This document shows positions 26,276 through 37,000 of a DNA stretch of 64,000 nucleotides, in pieces. The position numbers and the translations under genes are program-made. A model generated the notes under the pieces. The model ran no database searches. It had not been told where the DNA came from and was given only the letters and a program-made list of their open reading frames with translations. Position 1 is the stretch's first letter. Each line of letters begins with the position of its first letter. Source of the DNA: Dasypus novemcinctus (Eukaryota > Chordata > Mammalia > Cingulata > Dasypodidae); the NCBI RefSeq assembly GCF_030445035.2, contig NC_080680.1:115284228-115348227 (forward strand), written 5' to 3'.

Positions 26276-26299
26276 TCTTGGAATGTTAAGGGTCTTTTG

Positions 26300-26704
26300 G
26301 GGGCCACGGACTTGGCCCAGTGGATAGGGCGTCCACCTACCACATGAGAGGTCCACGGTTCAAACCCCGGGCCTCCTTGACCCGTGTGGAGCTGGCCCAT
26401 GCGCAGTGCTGATGCATGCAAGGAGTGCCCTGCCACGCAGGGGTGTCCCCCGCGTAGGGGAGCCCCACGCGCAAGGAGTGTGCCCCGTAAGGAGAGCCGC
26501 CCAGCGTGAAAGAAAGTGCAGCCTGCCCAGGAATGGCGCCGCCCACATGGAGAAGTGACACAACAAGATGACACAACAAAAAAGAAACACAGATTCCTGT
26601 GCAGCTGACAACAACAGAATCAGACAAAGACGACGCAGCAAATAGACACAGAGAACAGACAACCGGGGTGGGGAGGGAGGGGAGAGAAATAAATCTTAAA
26701 AAAA
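26300..26704 (+). mobile_element. DAS SINE, full-length (copy 1 of 3)
   Basis: Full-length armadillo-type SINE. A box region ACTTGGCCCAGTGGATAGGG, B box GGTTCAAACCCC, then the body GGAGCTGGCCCATGCGC and GCCGCCCACATGGAG, and the tail AAATAAATCTTAAA. The many retained CpGs suggest a young copy. It is preceded by GGTCTTTTG at 26,291-26,299, which resembles the 9-mer flanking the third copy. Confidence 0.9.
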
Positions 26705-27086
26705 GGGAAATGGACTTTGGCCCAGTGGTTAGGGCATCCGTCTACCACATGGGAGGCCCGCGGTTCAAGTCCCGGGCCTTCTTGACCCGTGTGGAGCTGG
26801 CCCATGCACACTGCTGATGCGCGCAAGGAGTGCCCTGCCAAGCAGGGGTGTCCCCCGCGTAGGGGAGCCCCACGCACAAGGAGTGCACCCATAAGGAGAG
26901 CCGCCCAGCGCGAAGGAGGGAGCAGCCTGCCGAGGAATGGCGCCGCCCACACTTCCCGTGCCGCTGACGACAACAGAAGCGGACAAAGAAACAAGACGCA
27001 GCAAAAAGACACAGAAAAAAAACAGACAACCGGGGGAGGGGAGGGGAATTAAATAAATAAAAATAAATCTTAAAAAAAAAAATAAG
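26705..27086 (+). mobile_element. DAS SINE, full-length (copy 2 of 3)
   Basis: Starts directly at the A-tail of copy 1 (AATGGACTTTGGCCCAGTGG), with B box GGTTCAAGTCCC. It is about 90% or more similar to copy 1 and lacks the phrase AGAAGTGACACAACAAGATG found there. Insertion into the tail of copy 1 is the simplest explanation. Confidence 0.9.
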
Positions 27087-27095
27087 AGTCTTCTG

Positions 27096-27504
27096 GGAAG
27101 TGGTTGTGCCTCAACTGATAGAGCATCTGCCTACCATATGGAGGGTCCAGGGTTCAATCCCCAGGGCCTCCTAACCCATGTGGTGAGCTGGCCCACGCAC
27201 TGCCACGCGCATGGAATGCCATGTCACGCAGGGGTGTCCCCCACATAGGGGTGCCCCATGAGCAAGGAGTGTGCCCTGCGCAGAGAGCCACCCCATGCAA
27301 AAAAAGCACAGCCTGCCCAGGAGTGGCATCGCACACATGGAAAGCTGATGCAGCAAGCTGATGCAACAAAAAAAGCAACAGTTTCCTGGTGCTGCATGAC
27401 AAGAATGCAAGTGGACACAAGTACACACAGCGAATGGACTCAGAGAGCAGGCAATGGGGGGAAGGGAAGAAAAATAAATTTTAAAAATAAATCTTTAAAA
27501 AAAA
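27096..27504 (+). mobile_element. DAS SINE, diverged (copy 3 of 3)
   Basis: A more diverged member (B box GGTTCAATCCCC), flanked by a perfect 9-bp duplication AGTCTTCTG at 27,087-27,095 and 27,505-27,513. Its left duplication resembles the 9-mer upstream of copy 1, so the cluster occupies one repeatedly used target. Confidence 0.9.
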
Positions 27505-27513
27505 AGTCTTCTG

Positions 27514-29350
27514 TATCTAATAAAACATCTTCACAAATCAATGGAGGAAGGGATGAATGACTTAATAAATGATGTGGCAGAAATTTGTTTAACATACAAT
27601 TTTTAGAGGAAACTGCTAAATTCAATAGTAGAATGGTTAAATAAAATATAGTACATTAGAATGTGAAAGAATATTATAAATCTACTAGTCCAGCTTTCAC
27701 GTAATTTTTAATAAAATGGGGAAATTCTCAGATGATTTAGTATGTATTTTATTTAATCATAATCTTTTATATTTAATATGACCTGAATTAGATGGCTAGA
27801 TACCCACTTACATATACGCACATATACACTCAAAGGAAATGTGCCAAAGGATTGACACATCTTGGCATTATGAGAACATGGCTAATTTTTCATCCTTGCC
27901 AATTTTTAGTTTTATTTTTAACTTTTTTCTTGTACCTGGTTTATTATTATTATTATTATTCTACAATGGGCAAATGACTCCTGCAATCCATTTACTTATC
28001 TATCATCCATCTACCTATCTATTTTATTTATTTATCTACTCCTTTATTTGCTTATTTACCAATTTACCAACATAATAATTTAACCAAAGAGACTGGACCT
28101 GAATTCATGCTCTGGCAGATAATAACCATGTGACTTTTGGTAAATTACCCAGACTTCCTTTGGCCTCTGTTTCTTCTGTAAAATGGGTAGAATACAACCT
28201 ACTCTGCAAGAGTAAATGAAATATTGTATATAAAGTTCTAGCACAAGGACTCAGTCAGAAAATATGCTCAAAAATATCACTTGTTGTAGTTTCATTATTA
28301 GTTTTGAAAGTGGAAAAGGATTGAGGAGGCAAAGAAGTAGCGGAGAACTGAGTTCTCCCAGTCAAGGGAATTAACTTTTTTCGTTTTAAATTTTAAAAGA
28401 GAACTATAAAATGCATTACATTCTTGAGACTTAAAAGGAATGTAAATATCAATATAAATAATATTTTATAAATATGAACTTTAAAAACACATACTTTAAA
28501 AACTTAGGAATCATTCAATGTACTGAGTAATTCCAGCAAATTCTCCAATGCTGCTTACTGTGACATTGCCACCTAGTGGAATCGGTTGATGCGGTGCATA
28601 ACCCCGGGAATTTGAGATTTTATTTGGAAACCATTTATACAGAAAGGCTAAGTTACGCTCAAATATTCTTATCCCCCCCCAAAATTAGCATACAATAATG
28701 TGAGATCATGCATAAATTGTTCAATCCCATATTTACTTTAAAAATAAAAACTTAAAATGTTAGAAAGTGAAGTTACAGGAATTTTGGCAAGTGAAAAATC
28801 TCCACAATTCTATCACTGCCAAGCAATGGCTTCATTTTTATTTCATTGCATTTCTTTTCCTTTCTAAGTTAATATTATAGCATTAGCCTTTTCAATGCTG
28901 AACATTCGTCACAATGATTTTTTCATGGCTGTATGGACATTTCATGAATGATGTGCTGAATTCAGCTTTCCCTTATTGCTGGACACATAGGCAACTTCCA
29001 AGAACAATGGCAGTTTACTGTGATAGTTAGATTTTACAATCAGTGTATTTATTTAATTCTAAAATTTAAAAAGTGCTCTTATCACAAAGGTAATACACAA
29101 TTAGTATTTTAAAACATAAGCAAAAATGAGAAAATAAACTACACTGAGAGTTTCTCAGCCCAGATAACCACCATAACACCTTGCAGATGTTTTTACATAT
29201 ATGTGTGTCATATGTATATAAATATATATATATATAGCATATACTCAAATTTTAAAAACAAAGATGGAATAGTACTACTGTGTAATCTGCTTCCTGTTTT
29301 CTCTTCACTTGAAATGATTTCATGTAGAACGTTCTAGGTCAGTAATACCC
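27514..29350. other. AT-rich intronic stretch with one MIR
   Basis: Very AT-rich. A sense MIR lies at about 28,090-28,285 (GAATTCATGCTCTGGCAG, GTAAAATGGGTAGAATA). Simple repeats are (TAT)n at about 27,940-27,962, TTTA/TCTA-type runs at 27,990-28,060 and (TA)n at about 29,216-29,237. I see no gene. Confidence 0.55.
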
Positions 29351-29360
29351 ACCCGTACTG

Positions 29361-29808
29361 GATTGGCTTGTGCTCCCCCTCCCCTCCCAAACAGATATGT
29401 TGAAGTCCTAACCCCCATGCATGGGAGTGTGAACTTATTTGGAAATACGGTCTTTGAAGATGTAAATCCAGTTAAGAAAAACTCATCCTGGATTAGAGTG
29501 GACCCTGAATCTAACGACTAGGATTATTCTCTTTATAAAAGAAAAGAGAAAGAGAGTCGGATGCAGAGACAGAGGGACACACGGGGAAGAAGTGCATGTG
29601 AAGATGGAGGCAGAGACCGGAGTGATACGCTAAGGGGGGATACAAGCTACGGGAACCACCAGAAACTAGGAGGGATTCTTCCCTGGAGCCTTCAGAGGGA
29701 GCAGGGCCCTGTGGACAACTTGATTTTGGACTTCCAGTCTACAAAGAATTAATTTCTGGATTTTAAACCATCCAGTTTGAGTTATTTTATTGTGGAAGCC
29801 CTAGGAAA
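29361..29808 (+). mobile_element. MaLR/MLT-like LTR
   Basis: Old mammalian LTR pattern: ATATGTTGAAGTCCTAACCC, ACTTATTTGGAAATACGGTC, GTGAAGATGGAGGCAGAGAC, ACCAGAAACTAGGAG, GGACTTCCAGTC and TAGGAAACTAAT at the end. Many stops; no coding content. Confidence 0.7.
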
Positions 29809-29813
29809 CTAAT

Positions 29814-30820
29814 TATTTTAGTTTGCCAAAGGGGTGCCAAAGCAAAGTATCAGAAATGTGTTGGCTTTTATAAAGGGTATTTATCTGGAGTAAAGCTTAA
29901 CACTTCAAGGCTGTGAAAAATCCAACTCAAGGAACCATAAGAGGGAAGTGGATGTGGCTCAAATGATAGAACATCCATCTACCATAAGGAGGGTCCAGGG
30001 TTCAATACCCATGGCCCCCTGGCCCATGTGGTGAGCTGGCCCATGCACAGTGCTGCTGCACGCAAGGAGTGCCGTGTCACACATGGTTGCCCCCCGTGTA
30101 GGGAAGCCCCACGCACAAGGAGTGCGCCCCACAAGGAGAAAAAAAGCACAGCCTGCCCAAGAGTGGCACCGCATACGTGGAGAGCTGATGCAGCAAGATG
30201 ACACAACAAAAAGAGACAGATTCCCAGTGCTACCTGAGAAAGAATGCAAGCAACACAGAAGAACACACAGTGAATGGACATGGAGAGCAGACAACGGGGG
30301 GGAAGGGGAGAGAAATAAAGAAAATAAATCTTTAAAAAAAAAGACACCATAAGAGGTGCTTTCTCACCCAAGCCAGCTGTCACGCACTGAAGCAAGATGG
30401 CGGGCGATCTCTGCCTGGTCTCTGCCTCCCCCTCCTGGCTGTAGCATTTCTGAAAGCTCAGCTAGGGAGTGGGCAACCAGGCACAGAGTTTGTCTCTTAC
30501 TGGGCTTCCTCTCGTAGCTTGGCTCTCTGCTTTCTTCCCGACTTCAGCTGCAAGCTATCAGGCATATGGCTCATCTCTCTCTGGGGCCTCAGCTCTGAGT
30601 CTCTCCTTTCTCTCACTTGGCAGGATCAAAAATGGCAGAGCTCTCCTCTTCTGTGTGTCTCTGTGTTTTATCAGACCCAGCAAGATGGCAGAGACTTAGT
30701 CTGAGTTTTGCCTCACTAAGGTAGTTCAACTGAAAAGGTCTCCTACCCACAAGAGTAGACCAGCCAACAAACGTACTCTTTCTCTTTTCAGCATTCATAA
30801 AATAATTTCACACTGCCACA
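29814..30820 (-). mobile_element. ERVL-like solo LTR, antisense, with nested SINE
   Basis: Read on the minus strand it begins TGTGGCAGTGTGAAATT (right end, 30,820) and ends GGCAAACTAAAATA. Flanking pentamers CTAAT (29,809-29,813) and CTGAT (30,821-30,825) are a likely degraded 5-bp duplication. It shares the first eight bases and the 3' end with the LTR at 11,897. It is split by the SINE at 29,944-30,345. Confidence 0.75.
29944..30345 (+). mobile_element. DAS SINE inside the LTR
   Basis: Full-length copy with B box GGTTCAATACCC and tail AAATAAATCTTT-A. Perfect 10-bp duplication ACCATAAGAG at 29,934-29,943 and 30,346-30,355. It inserted after the LTR was in place. Confidence 0.9.
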
Positions 30821-30899
30821 CTGATATACCATCTAAAATATCCTTTTTTATTGACTAATGGTATTCCGTTAGGTAGATTAATCATACTATTTACTAGGC

Positions 30900-31530
30900 A
30901 ATAAGCTAAGCCCTGATGTATACGTTGTTGAACGTGGACCTTATAATTTGACAGAGCAAACAGGCATTAAACAAATGACTAGGAAAAAGAAGTATATACA
31001 CATAATTGGGGATGAAACGCCATGAAGGAAAAAGAACAGGATCCATGAGAGAAAATGATAGGGAAACAGAGGGTGGTTTACAGATCTCTCTGACAGAGCA
31101 GACTAAGTTTGGACTTGAATGACAGTGGAATTGGCATGTCAAAAACTGAGGAAAAACTTTCTAGGTACAGGGAGCAGCATATTTGAAGGCCCTGAGGTAG
31201 AAAAATTCTTAGGAAGTTCTAGAAACTATGAGGTGGCTGATGTGTCTGCAGAAGATGAGGGGCAAAAGCAGGATGGCCCACTCTTGGTAAGGTTAGGCCA
31301 GATGAAGCTGGAGACCTTCCATGTCATGGCCAGGACTACGCATTGCACTTTCCGTTCCATAGGAGTAACACAATCTGATTTATATTTTAGACACAGGACA
31401 CTGACTTTTCAGTGTCAGAGAATAGATTGGAAGGCAGAGCGGAAGATAGGAGACTAGCTAAAGGAGTACTGCAATAATCCAAACGAGATGATGGGAGCTT
31501 GGAGTAGTGTTACTTGGAAAGAAATCATGG
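30900..31530 (+). repeat. Ancient LINE 3' region
   Basis: Same family as 24.7 kb: GGCATTAAACAAATGACTAG, TTTGAAGGCCCTGAGGTAG, ACTGCAATAATCCAAACGAG, GATGATGGGAGCTTGGAG. Diverged, no ORF. Confidence 0.55.
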
Positions 31531-31539
31531 GATTTGAGA

Positions 31540-32632
31540 TACTATGGAGTCATATCTTATGCGGGGATGGGTGTTGGGGCAAGTGGTAGGTCCAGCGTCA
31601 CACCACACCACGATGGGCCTCTTGGGCTCACCTGTGGGCACCCAGGCCCCAAGTCCGAGCTCCATCCATGCCACCTACCATGAGCATAGCCATGATCAAT
31701 CTTTAGGAGGAAGGACTTGAGGAAGAGGCCCTTGCAGGCATTGTGTGGGCAGGAGTTCTACAGCCCTGGGTTTCTGGAGTGCAGTGTTGAGTGGAGGATG
31801 TGGGCTCAAGGTGGGCACATCACCTTAACCCTGCAGAGCCCTTGCCTTGTGGGAAGGGGCCCAGGGGGAGGAGGGCAAGATCAGGGGCCTGGTGCTCATG
31901 GTCCAAGGGTGGTACTGATTACATGTACTCAAGTTTAACGTTGAAGACTCTCGTAAGTCACCCATAAAGTATAGAACTTTATCTATGTTTTGTGTGTATC
32001 ACCCGATACCATGTTTTCTATTTCTTACTTGTCCCTGTTTCTCCATGGCCTCAATTAATTTAATTTCATCTTCTAAGAGGTTGACAAAGTCATCACCACC
32101 TGCTTCCTTGGCTACTTGAACAATGTGTTACCTTTTGCATCAGTGGTGAGTAAGTTCTTAAAAGCACTCACACCTCTTTATACAATATTTTTATACATTG
32201 CCTTTTAGGCTCAATTGGCTTCTATTATCTGCTTTAGTTAATGTATCTATGATAATGACTCCCTTTATATTTGGAAAGATGGTAGGACTTGGAATGACAG
32301 CTTGAAAGAAAGGGAGGGAAATCTAAGAATGATTTTAACTAACTAACACTGGTACTATTTACAGAGATGGAAAAGACTAGATGAAGGACAGGCTTATATG
32401 TACCCTAATTCACTGACCCCATCCCCTATTTTTGGACATTTTGATTAGTTGCAATATTTTATAATCAGGAACAATACTCTGATTTAAAGCAAAATCCTTT
32501 AACATATCCTTAATTTCTAGATACAGAGTTTCTGGGTTGAAGGATGGACCTGTGCTCTTTAAAAAATAAAACAGTACCAAATAACTCTCAGAAGAGCTGT
32601 GTGACTGTTTCCTGACACTGTTAACATTAGAA
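31540..32632. other. Intronic; a GC-rich patch of unknown origin
   Basis: 31,560-31,940 is more GC-rich than its surroundings and could be an old retrocopy or exon remnant, but I could not match it to a protein in any frame. The rest is AT-rich with L1-like debris near 32,400-32,630. Confidence 0.35.
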
Positions 32633-32640
32633 TAGATTCT

Positions 32641-32877
32641 TTTTTTTTTAAAGATTTGTTTTATTTATTTCTCTCTCCTCCCCCCTCCCCCCTATTGTCT
32701 GCTCTCTGTGTCCACTTGCTGTGTATTCTGTGTCTGCTTGCATGCTCGATGGCACCGGAAAACTGCGTCTCTTTTTTGCTGCATCATCTTTCTACATCAG
32801 CTCTCTGTGTGTGTGGTGCCACTCCTGCGTGGGCTGCGCTTTTTTCAACGCATTGAGCCATGTCCACTTCCCTACAG
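32641..32877 (-). mobile_element. DAS SINE, internally deleted
   Basis: Antisense copy. The T-rich tail comes first (32,641), then the GTCTGCTCTCTGTGTCCAC region. It breaks off after TGGGCTGCGCTTTTTTC and resumes only for the outer ATTGAGCCATGTCCACTTCC end, so most of the tRNA-like head is missing. Flanked by TAGATTCT at 32,633-32,640 and 32,878-32,885. Confidence 0.85.
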
Positions 32878-32885
32878 TAGATTCT

Positions 32886-33305
32886 TTTCTTTTTTTTTTT
32901 TAAAGATTTATTTATTTCTCTCCCCTTTCTCCTCCCCCCAGTTGTCTGTTCTGTGTCTATTTGCTGCGTGTTCTTCTTTGTCCGCTTCTGTTGTTGTCAA
33001 CGGCACGGGAATCTGTGTTTCTTTTTGTTGCTTCATCTTGTTGTGTCAGCTTTCTGTGTGTGCGGTGCCATTCTTGGGCAGGCTGCACTTTCTTTCATGC
33101 TGGGCGGCTCTCCTTATGGGGCGCACTCCTTGCGCGTGGGGCTCCCCTACGCCGGGACACCCCTACGTGGCAGGGCACTCTTTGCATGCATCAGCACAGC
33201 AAGTGGGCCAGCTCCACACGGGTCAAGGAGGCCCAGGGTTTGAACTGTGGACCTCCCTTGTGGTAGGTGGACGCCCTATCCATTAGGCCAAGTCCACTTC
33301 CCTAG
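32886..33305 (-). mobile_element. DAS SINE, full-length, same target site
   Basis: Full antisense copy ending in the head (GGACGCCCTATCCATTAGGC). Flanked by TAGATTCT at 32,878-32,885 and 33,308-33,315 (extended match AGTAGATTCT). The left duplication is also the right duplication of the preceding SINE. Confidence 0.9.
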
Positions 33306-33675
33306 AGTAGATTCTGAATACTCAAATTCTAAGTCTTCCTCCCTCTCTCCCATTTTTCCTTTGCTCAGTCAATAGCTACACTTTGTTAAGAACCTCTGAT
33401 GTCTCCCCCCCTCCCAGGGCCTGAAATACAGCTAGCCTTGTTCCTTGTTGGGGGTTGGGAGTTAATGAAGGAGAAAGAAGAACTATTTGAACTTGGGTGA
33501 TTGAAGTCCTACCCCACCCTTCTTGATAAAGACTGCTCTGGATAACAATCCAAATAAATTGCCTTTAGGTTGGTGATGCCACTCTGAGAGTTTGGAGAAA
33601 AGTAAGGTTTTTTTGCAGACCACTGAGACCTGACTTTGCCCCAGGGAACTGTCATTTACAGTATATCATTTTACA
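33306..33675. other. Intronic, nothing assigned
   Basis: Single-copy-looking DNA between two SINEs. C-rich patch near 33,400. Confidence 0.35.
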
Positions 33676-34079
33676 AAATTTTTTTTTAATGATTTTATTT
33701 ATTTCTCTCCCCTTCACTCCCGTTGTCTGTTCTCTGTGTCCATTCGCCGTGTGTTCTTGTGTCTGCTTGCATTCTTGTCATGCGGCACCGGGAAACTGTC
33801 ACTTTTTTGTTGCGTCATCTTGCTGTGTCAGCTCTCCATGTGTGCGGTGCCACTCCTGGGTGGGCTGCACTTTTTTCACGTGGGGTGGCTCTCCTTGAGG
33901 AGTGCACTCCTTGTGTGTGGGGCACCCCTATGCGGAGGACACCCCTGCGTGGCACACTGCGTGCAGCAGCACTGCACGGGGGCCAGCTCACCACACAGGC
34001 CAGGAGGCCCTGGGTATTGAACCCTGGACCCTCTATATGGTAGGTGGATGCTCTATCAGTTGAGCCACGGTCACCTTCC
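33676..34079 (-). mobile_element. DAS SINE, full-length
   Basis: Antisense copy: T-run, TTTATTTATTTCTCTCCCC, GGAAACTGTCACTTTTTTG, and head GGTGGATGCTCTATCAGTTG. A short flank TTACAA is shared at both sides (before 33,676 and at about 34,079). Open frames over 100 codons here are repeat-derived. Confidence 0.88.
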
Positions 34080-37000
34080 TTACAATGAGTTCTTAAAATA
34101 CTGTGCACGTTGTCCCACCCCAGCAAATGCCTCCTTACCCCCTCCAGCCCAGGAGGTAGCACTTGTCCCAGCGTGGGTCTGTCTCTTGGAGCAGGAGCCC
34201 TAAGGGCAGGGCAGGAGTTAGCCAGGGCAAGGGCTCCCCTGCACACCAGGGCCAGCTTCCACCCTCTTGATTTAAGGATAAATTTCCTACTACTTGGCTT
34301 CAGCACCGAAGTTGCTAGATTTGACTCCAGGAAAAATCAGTGTTGGTGGACTTCCTTACTGCTGTTACTTAGTGAAGGAAGTTCCAACCTAAGAACAATA
34401 TCTCCTCTCCTCTTGACTGGCACATGGGGTAAGTGTTGAGCATGCCCAGCACCATCTTTACTGCAATTAGGGACCCAAAGTTTTGGGAACACATAGGTCC
34501 CATGCATGGCTAGGAAATAATGACAAGGCACCTATGTGTGGAATTAAAAGGAGATTCCTGGAGTATTGCAAACCTAATGCAATTGATGACGAGTGTCCAT
34601 TGTTTTCTTCTCTGGTCATAAGGAGCCCTGGCACGGCTCTCCCCTTATCCTGTCACCCAGGCTCTGGCAATGACTGTGGCTCTAAGACTTGCTTAAGTAA
34701 CTTGCGAGAGGCTCTCTGACCTCTAGTAAGCTACTTCAGCCTCGGAGTCATTATGTTTTCACCTTTAAAATGGAATAGCTCTACCTCTCACAGTCCTGGC
34801 GAGAATTCAAAGAGACAAAGACATAAAGCCCTTAGTGCAGTAGCTTTCACCATAAGTTCAGCAAATGGCAGCTGTACCCGGGCCATGTACAGCATCCTAG
34901 CACATCGAGGCTGTAAAAAAGGAATCATTTTATTTACTAGACCACATATTTGAAAACCATATGAACCATTTCCAGGTATTACTTCATCATGAAAAATAAG
35001 TTATTTTACAGTGAAATAATTGTTTAAAGGCTTACAAGCTGCCTTTTAAAAACATGTGCTGTAGTTAAAGCTTTGGAACTCTCCATATTTCTTTGTTAGT
35101 TTGTTCAACATTTGTGGAGTACTTTCTAGTTACCAAAATTACTGAAGTCACACTATCTGTGTCTTTCTGAATGGGCTCTTGCAGTGCTTTACCTAGAAAG
35201 ACAGCTAAGCAAAGGTTTATCTAGACCATCCTATGTAGATAAGCAGAGCAGTGACTCAGAAGCAGCTTCATCCTTCCAGCACTTTGTAGGCATCATTACT
35301 TTGGAAGAAAAGAAATAGATGAATTAAAAGGTTGGTGGGGAGAGATGTGTGATGCTCAGAGAAAGGCAGGGAGTCTTCATAACCCTCACTCATACCCCCC
35401 CCCCCAACCAAGGAACACATATCTCCAGGACAAATAGGAAAGAATATTGTGGGAACTTTAGTTTTCCATGCCCAAGAGGAAGGCCGACATTCATAAGTAA
35501 TAAAATTACAGATGACCTTAAATTTTATTTATTTGCGTTTAAGCTTTAACTTCCTCCCTCTTCCTAAGGTAGAAACAAAACCACTGCTTTCTCTCCTCCT
35601 GCCTGTGCAGTCCTCGGTGGGGTTCTGGAGCCAGCCAAGAACATTCCATCAGAGTGGCAGATGGAAACATGCTGCCTTCGAAGAGGACTTCTACACTAGT
35701 TAGAAGGTAGGTATTACGCAGTAAATGTCCATTAATATTTAACAGTTGGGAGTCTCAGAGCCAAAAAGAGGCTTCCTGCAGTGGGGGATGAGCAAACCTT
35801 CTAGACCCCAGATTGAAACATATGGTCTGCCCAAAGGCTTTTTCTCCCAACTCGTGTATTTCCTGAAAGATCTGCCCTTTGCACAACTATACTGAGGAAA
35901 CAATTCCCTTTCCTACCCTTCGATCTTATTTAACACTAAACTCAAATTTATTTTGAACATACTTTAAAATCCTTCTGGCACATGTAACGCAAGGTCACGT
36001 TTCAGGATCATCAGTCTCAATCATATCAGTCACCAGGCCTGTCTTGCAGCCACCCTTGGGCATGCATTTATATCAAGTACGATTGGGCTAAGCATGATTC
36101 AGAAGTCCGGGCCAGCACTACACAGCTGTCTATGCTCACACTCTGTCTTTTCAATCTTTTGTCACCTGTCTTTATTTTGATTGTCATGTTCACTGCCAAG
36201 GTTTGTTCAGACACAATTTGCCAACATGCTGGCATTTCCAGGATATGAGAAGGTGAGTACAAAGGAATAGAAGATGTTCAATGAGGACCATTCCCAAAAC
36301 TGTTGTCCTTCTAAGTCAAAGATTAACTTCGGGCCAAATCTTAGGGTGTCATGGCCTTTAGACTGTTGACTTGGCCGATGAGCGAGAAACCACAGTGCAT
36401 TAGATAATATCTGCCAACAAAGTTACACTTTAGTACGTGTGGCTTCGAGACCCTCTCCTGATTTGGGGCTGGGCCAGTCAGACACAAGTTGCTTATCGAG
36501 GCAGATGGGGCCACTCGCCCCATAGGCCAGGAAAGCCTGGCCTTGGGGATCACATCAGGGTTGTGGTCCATGTCCAGTGGTGAGCAAATATTGACAGGCT
36601 TGGAACTCTCTGGAACAGCCAGGAAGTAGAGGGGTGGGTAGTTGGTTAATGACCATCAGATTCCATACCTGAAATTTCAAAATCTTTACCGAGAGATTTG
36701 ACAGAAAATCTGTAAGCTAAGAAAACTGTTCTCGCTCAGTGAACCTGTTTCAGAAGTAAATCCCATGGAACAGCACAAGACAGCCTTTGCTAACGGCCAC
36801 ACGCCACTGTTGCGGTCTGAAGGTCGTGTGCTTCCTAGTCTCTTTCTGACCCACTGGTCGGACGGGAAGGGAGCTGACATTTATTTAGGGCTTGCTTTGT
36901 GTTGGACACTGGGCTCAGATATTTTATTTTATACACGTTTTCTTACTTAATCCTTGCCTTTAATATCTAAAGCAGTTGTTAGTGTCTCCTTTGCCAGGTA

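Noticed and set aside
26320..26372. tRNA-like sequences with A and B boxes at many SINE heads
   Set aside because: They are the tRNA-derived heads of DAS SINEs, with mutated cloverleaf arms and SINE bodies attached, not tRNA genes.
31560..31940. GC-rich patch as a third retrocopy
   Set aside because: No A-tail, target duplication or recognisable protein in six frames.
32708..33286. 192-codon frame and overlapping frames
   Set aside because: Spans two antisense DAS SINEs; it is low in stops because of SINE composition.
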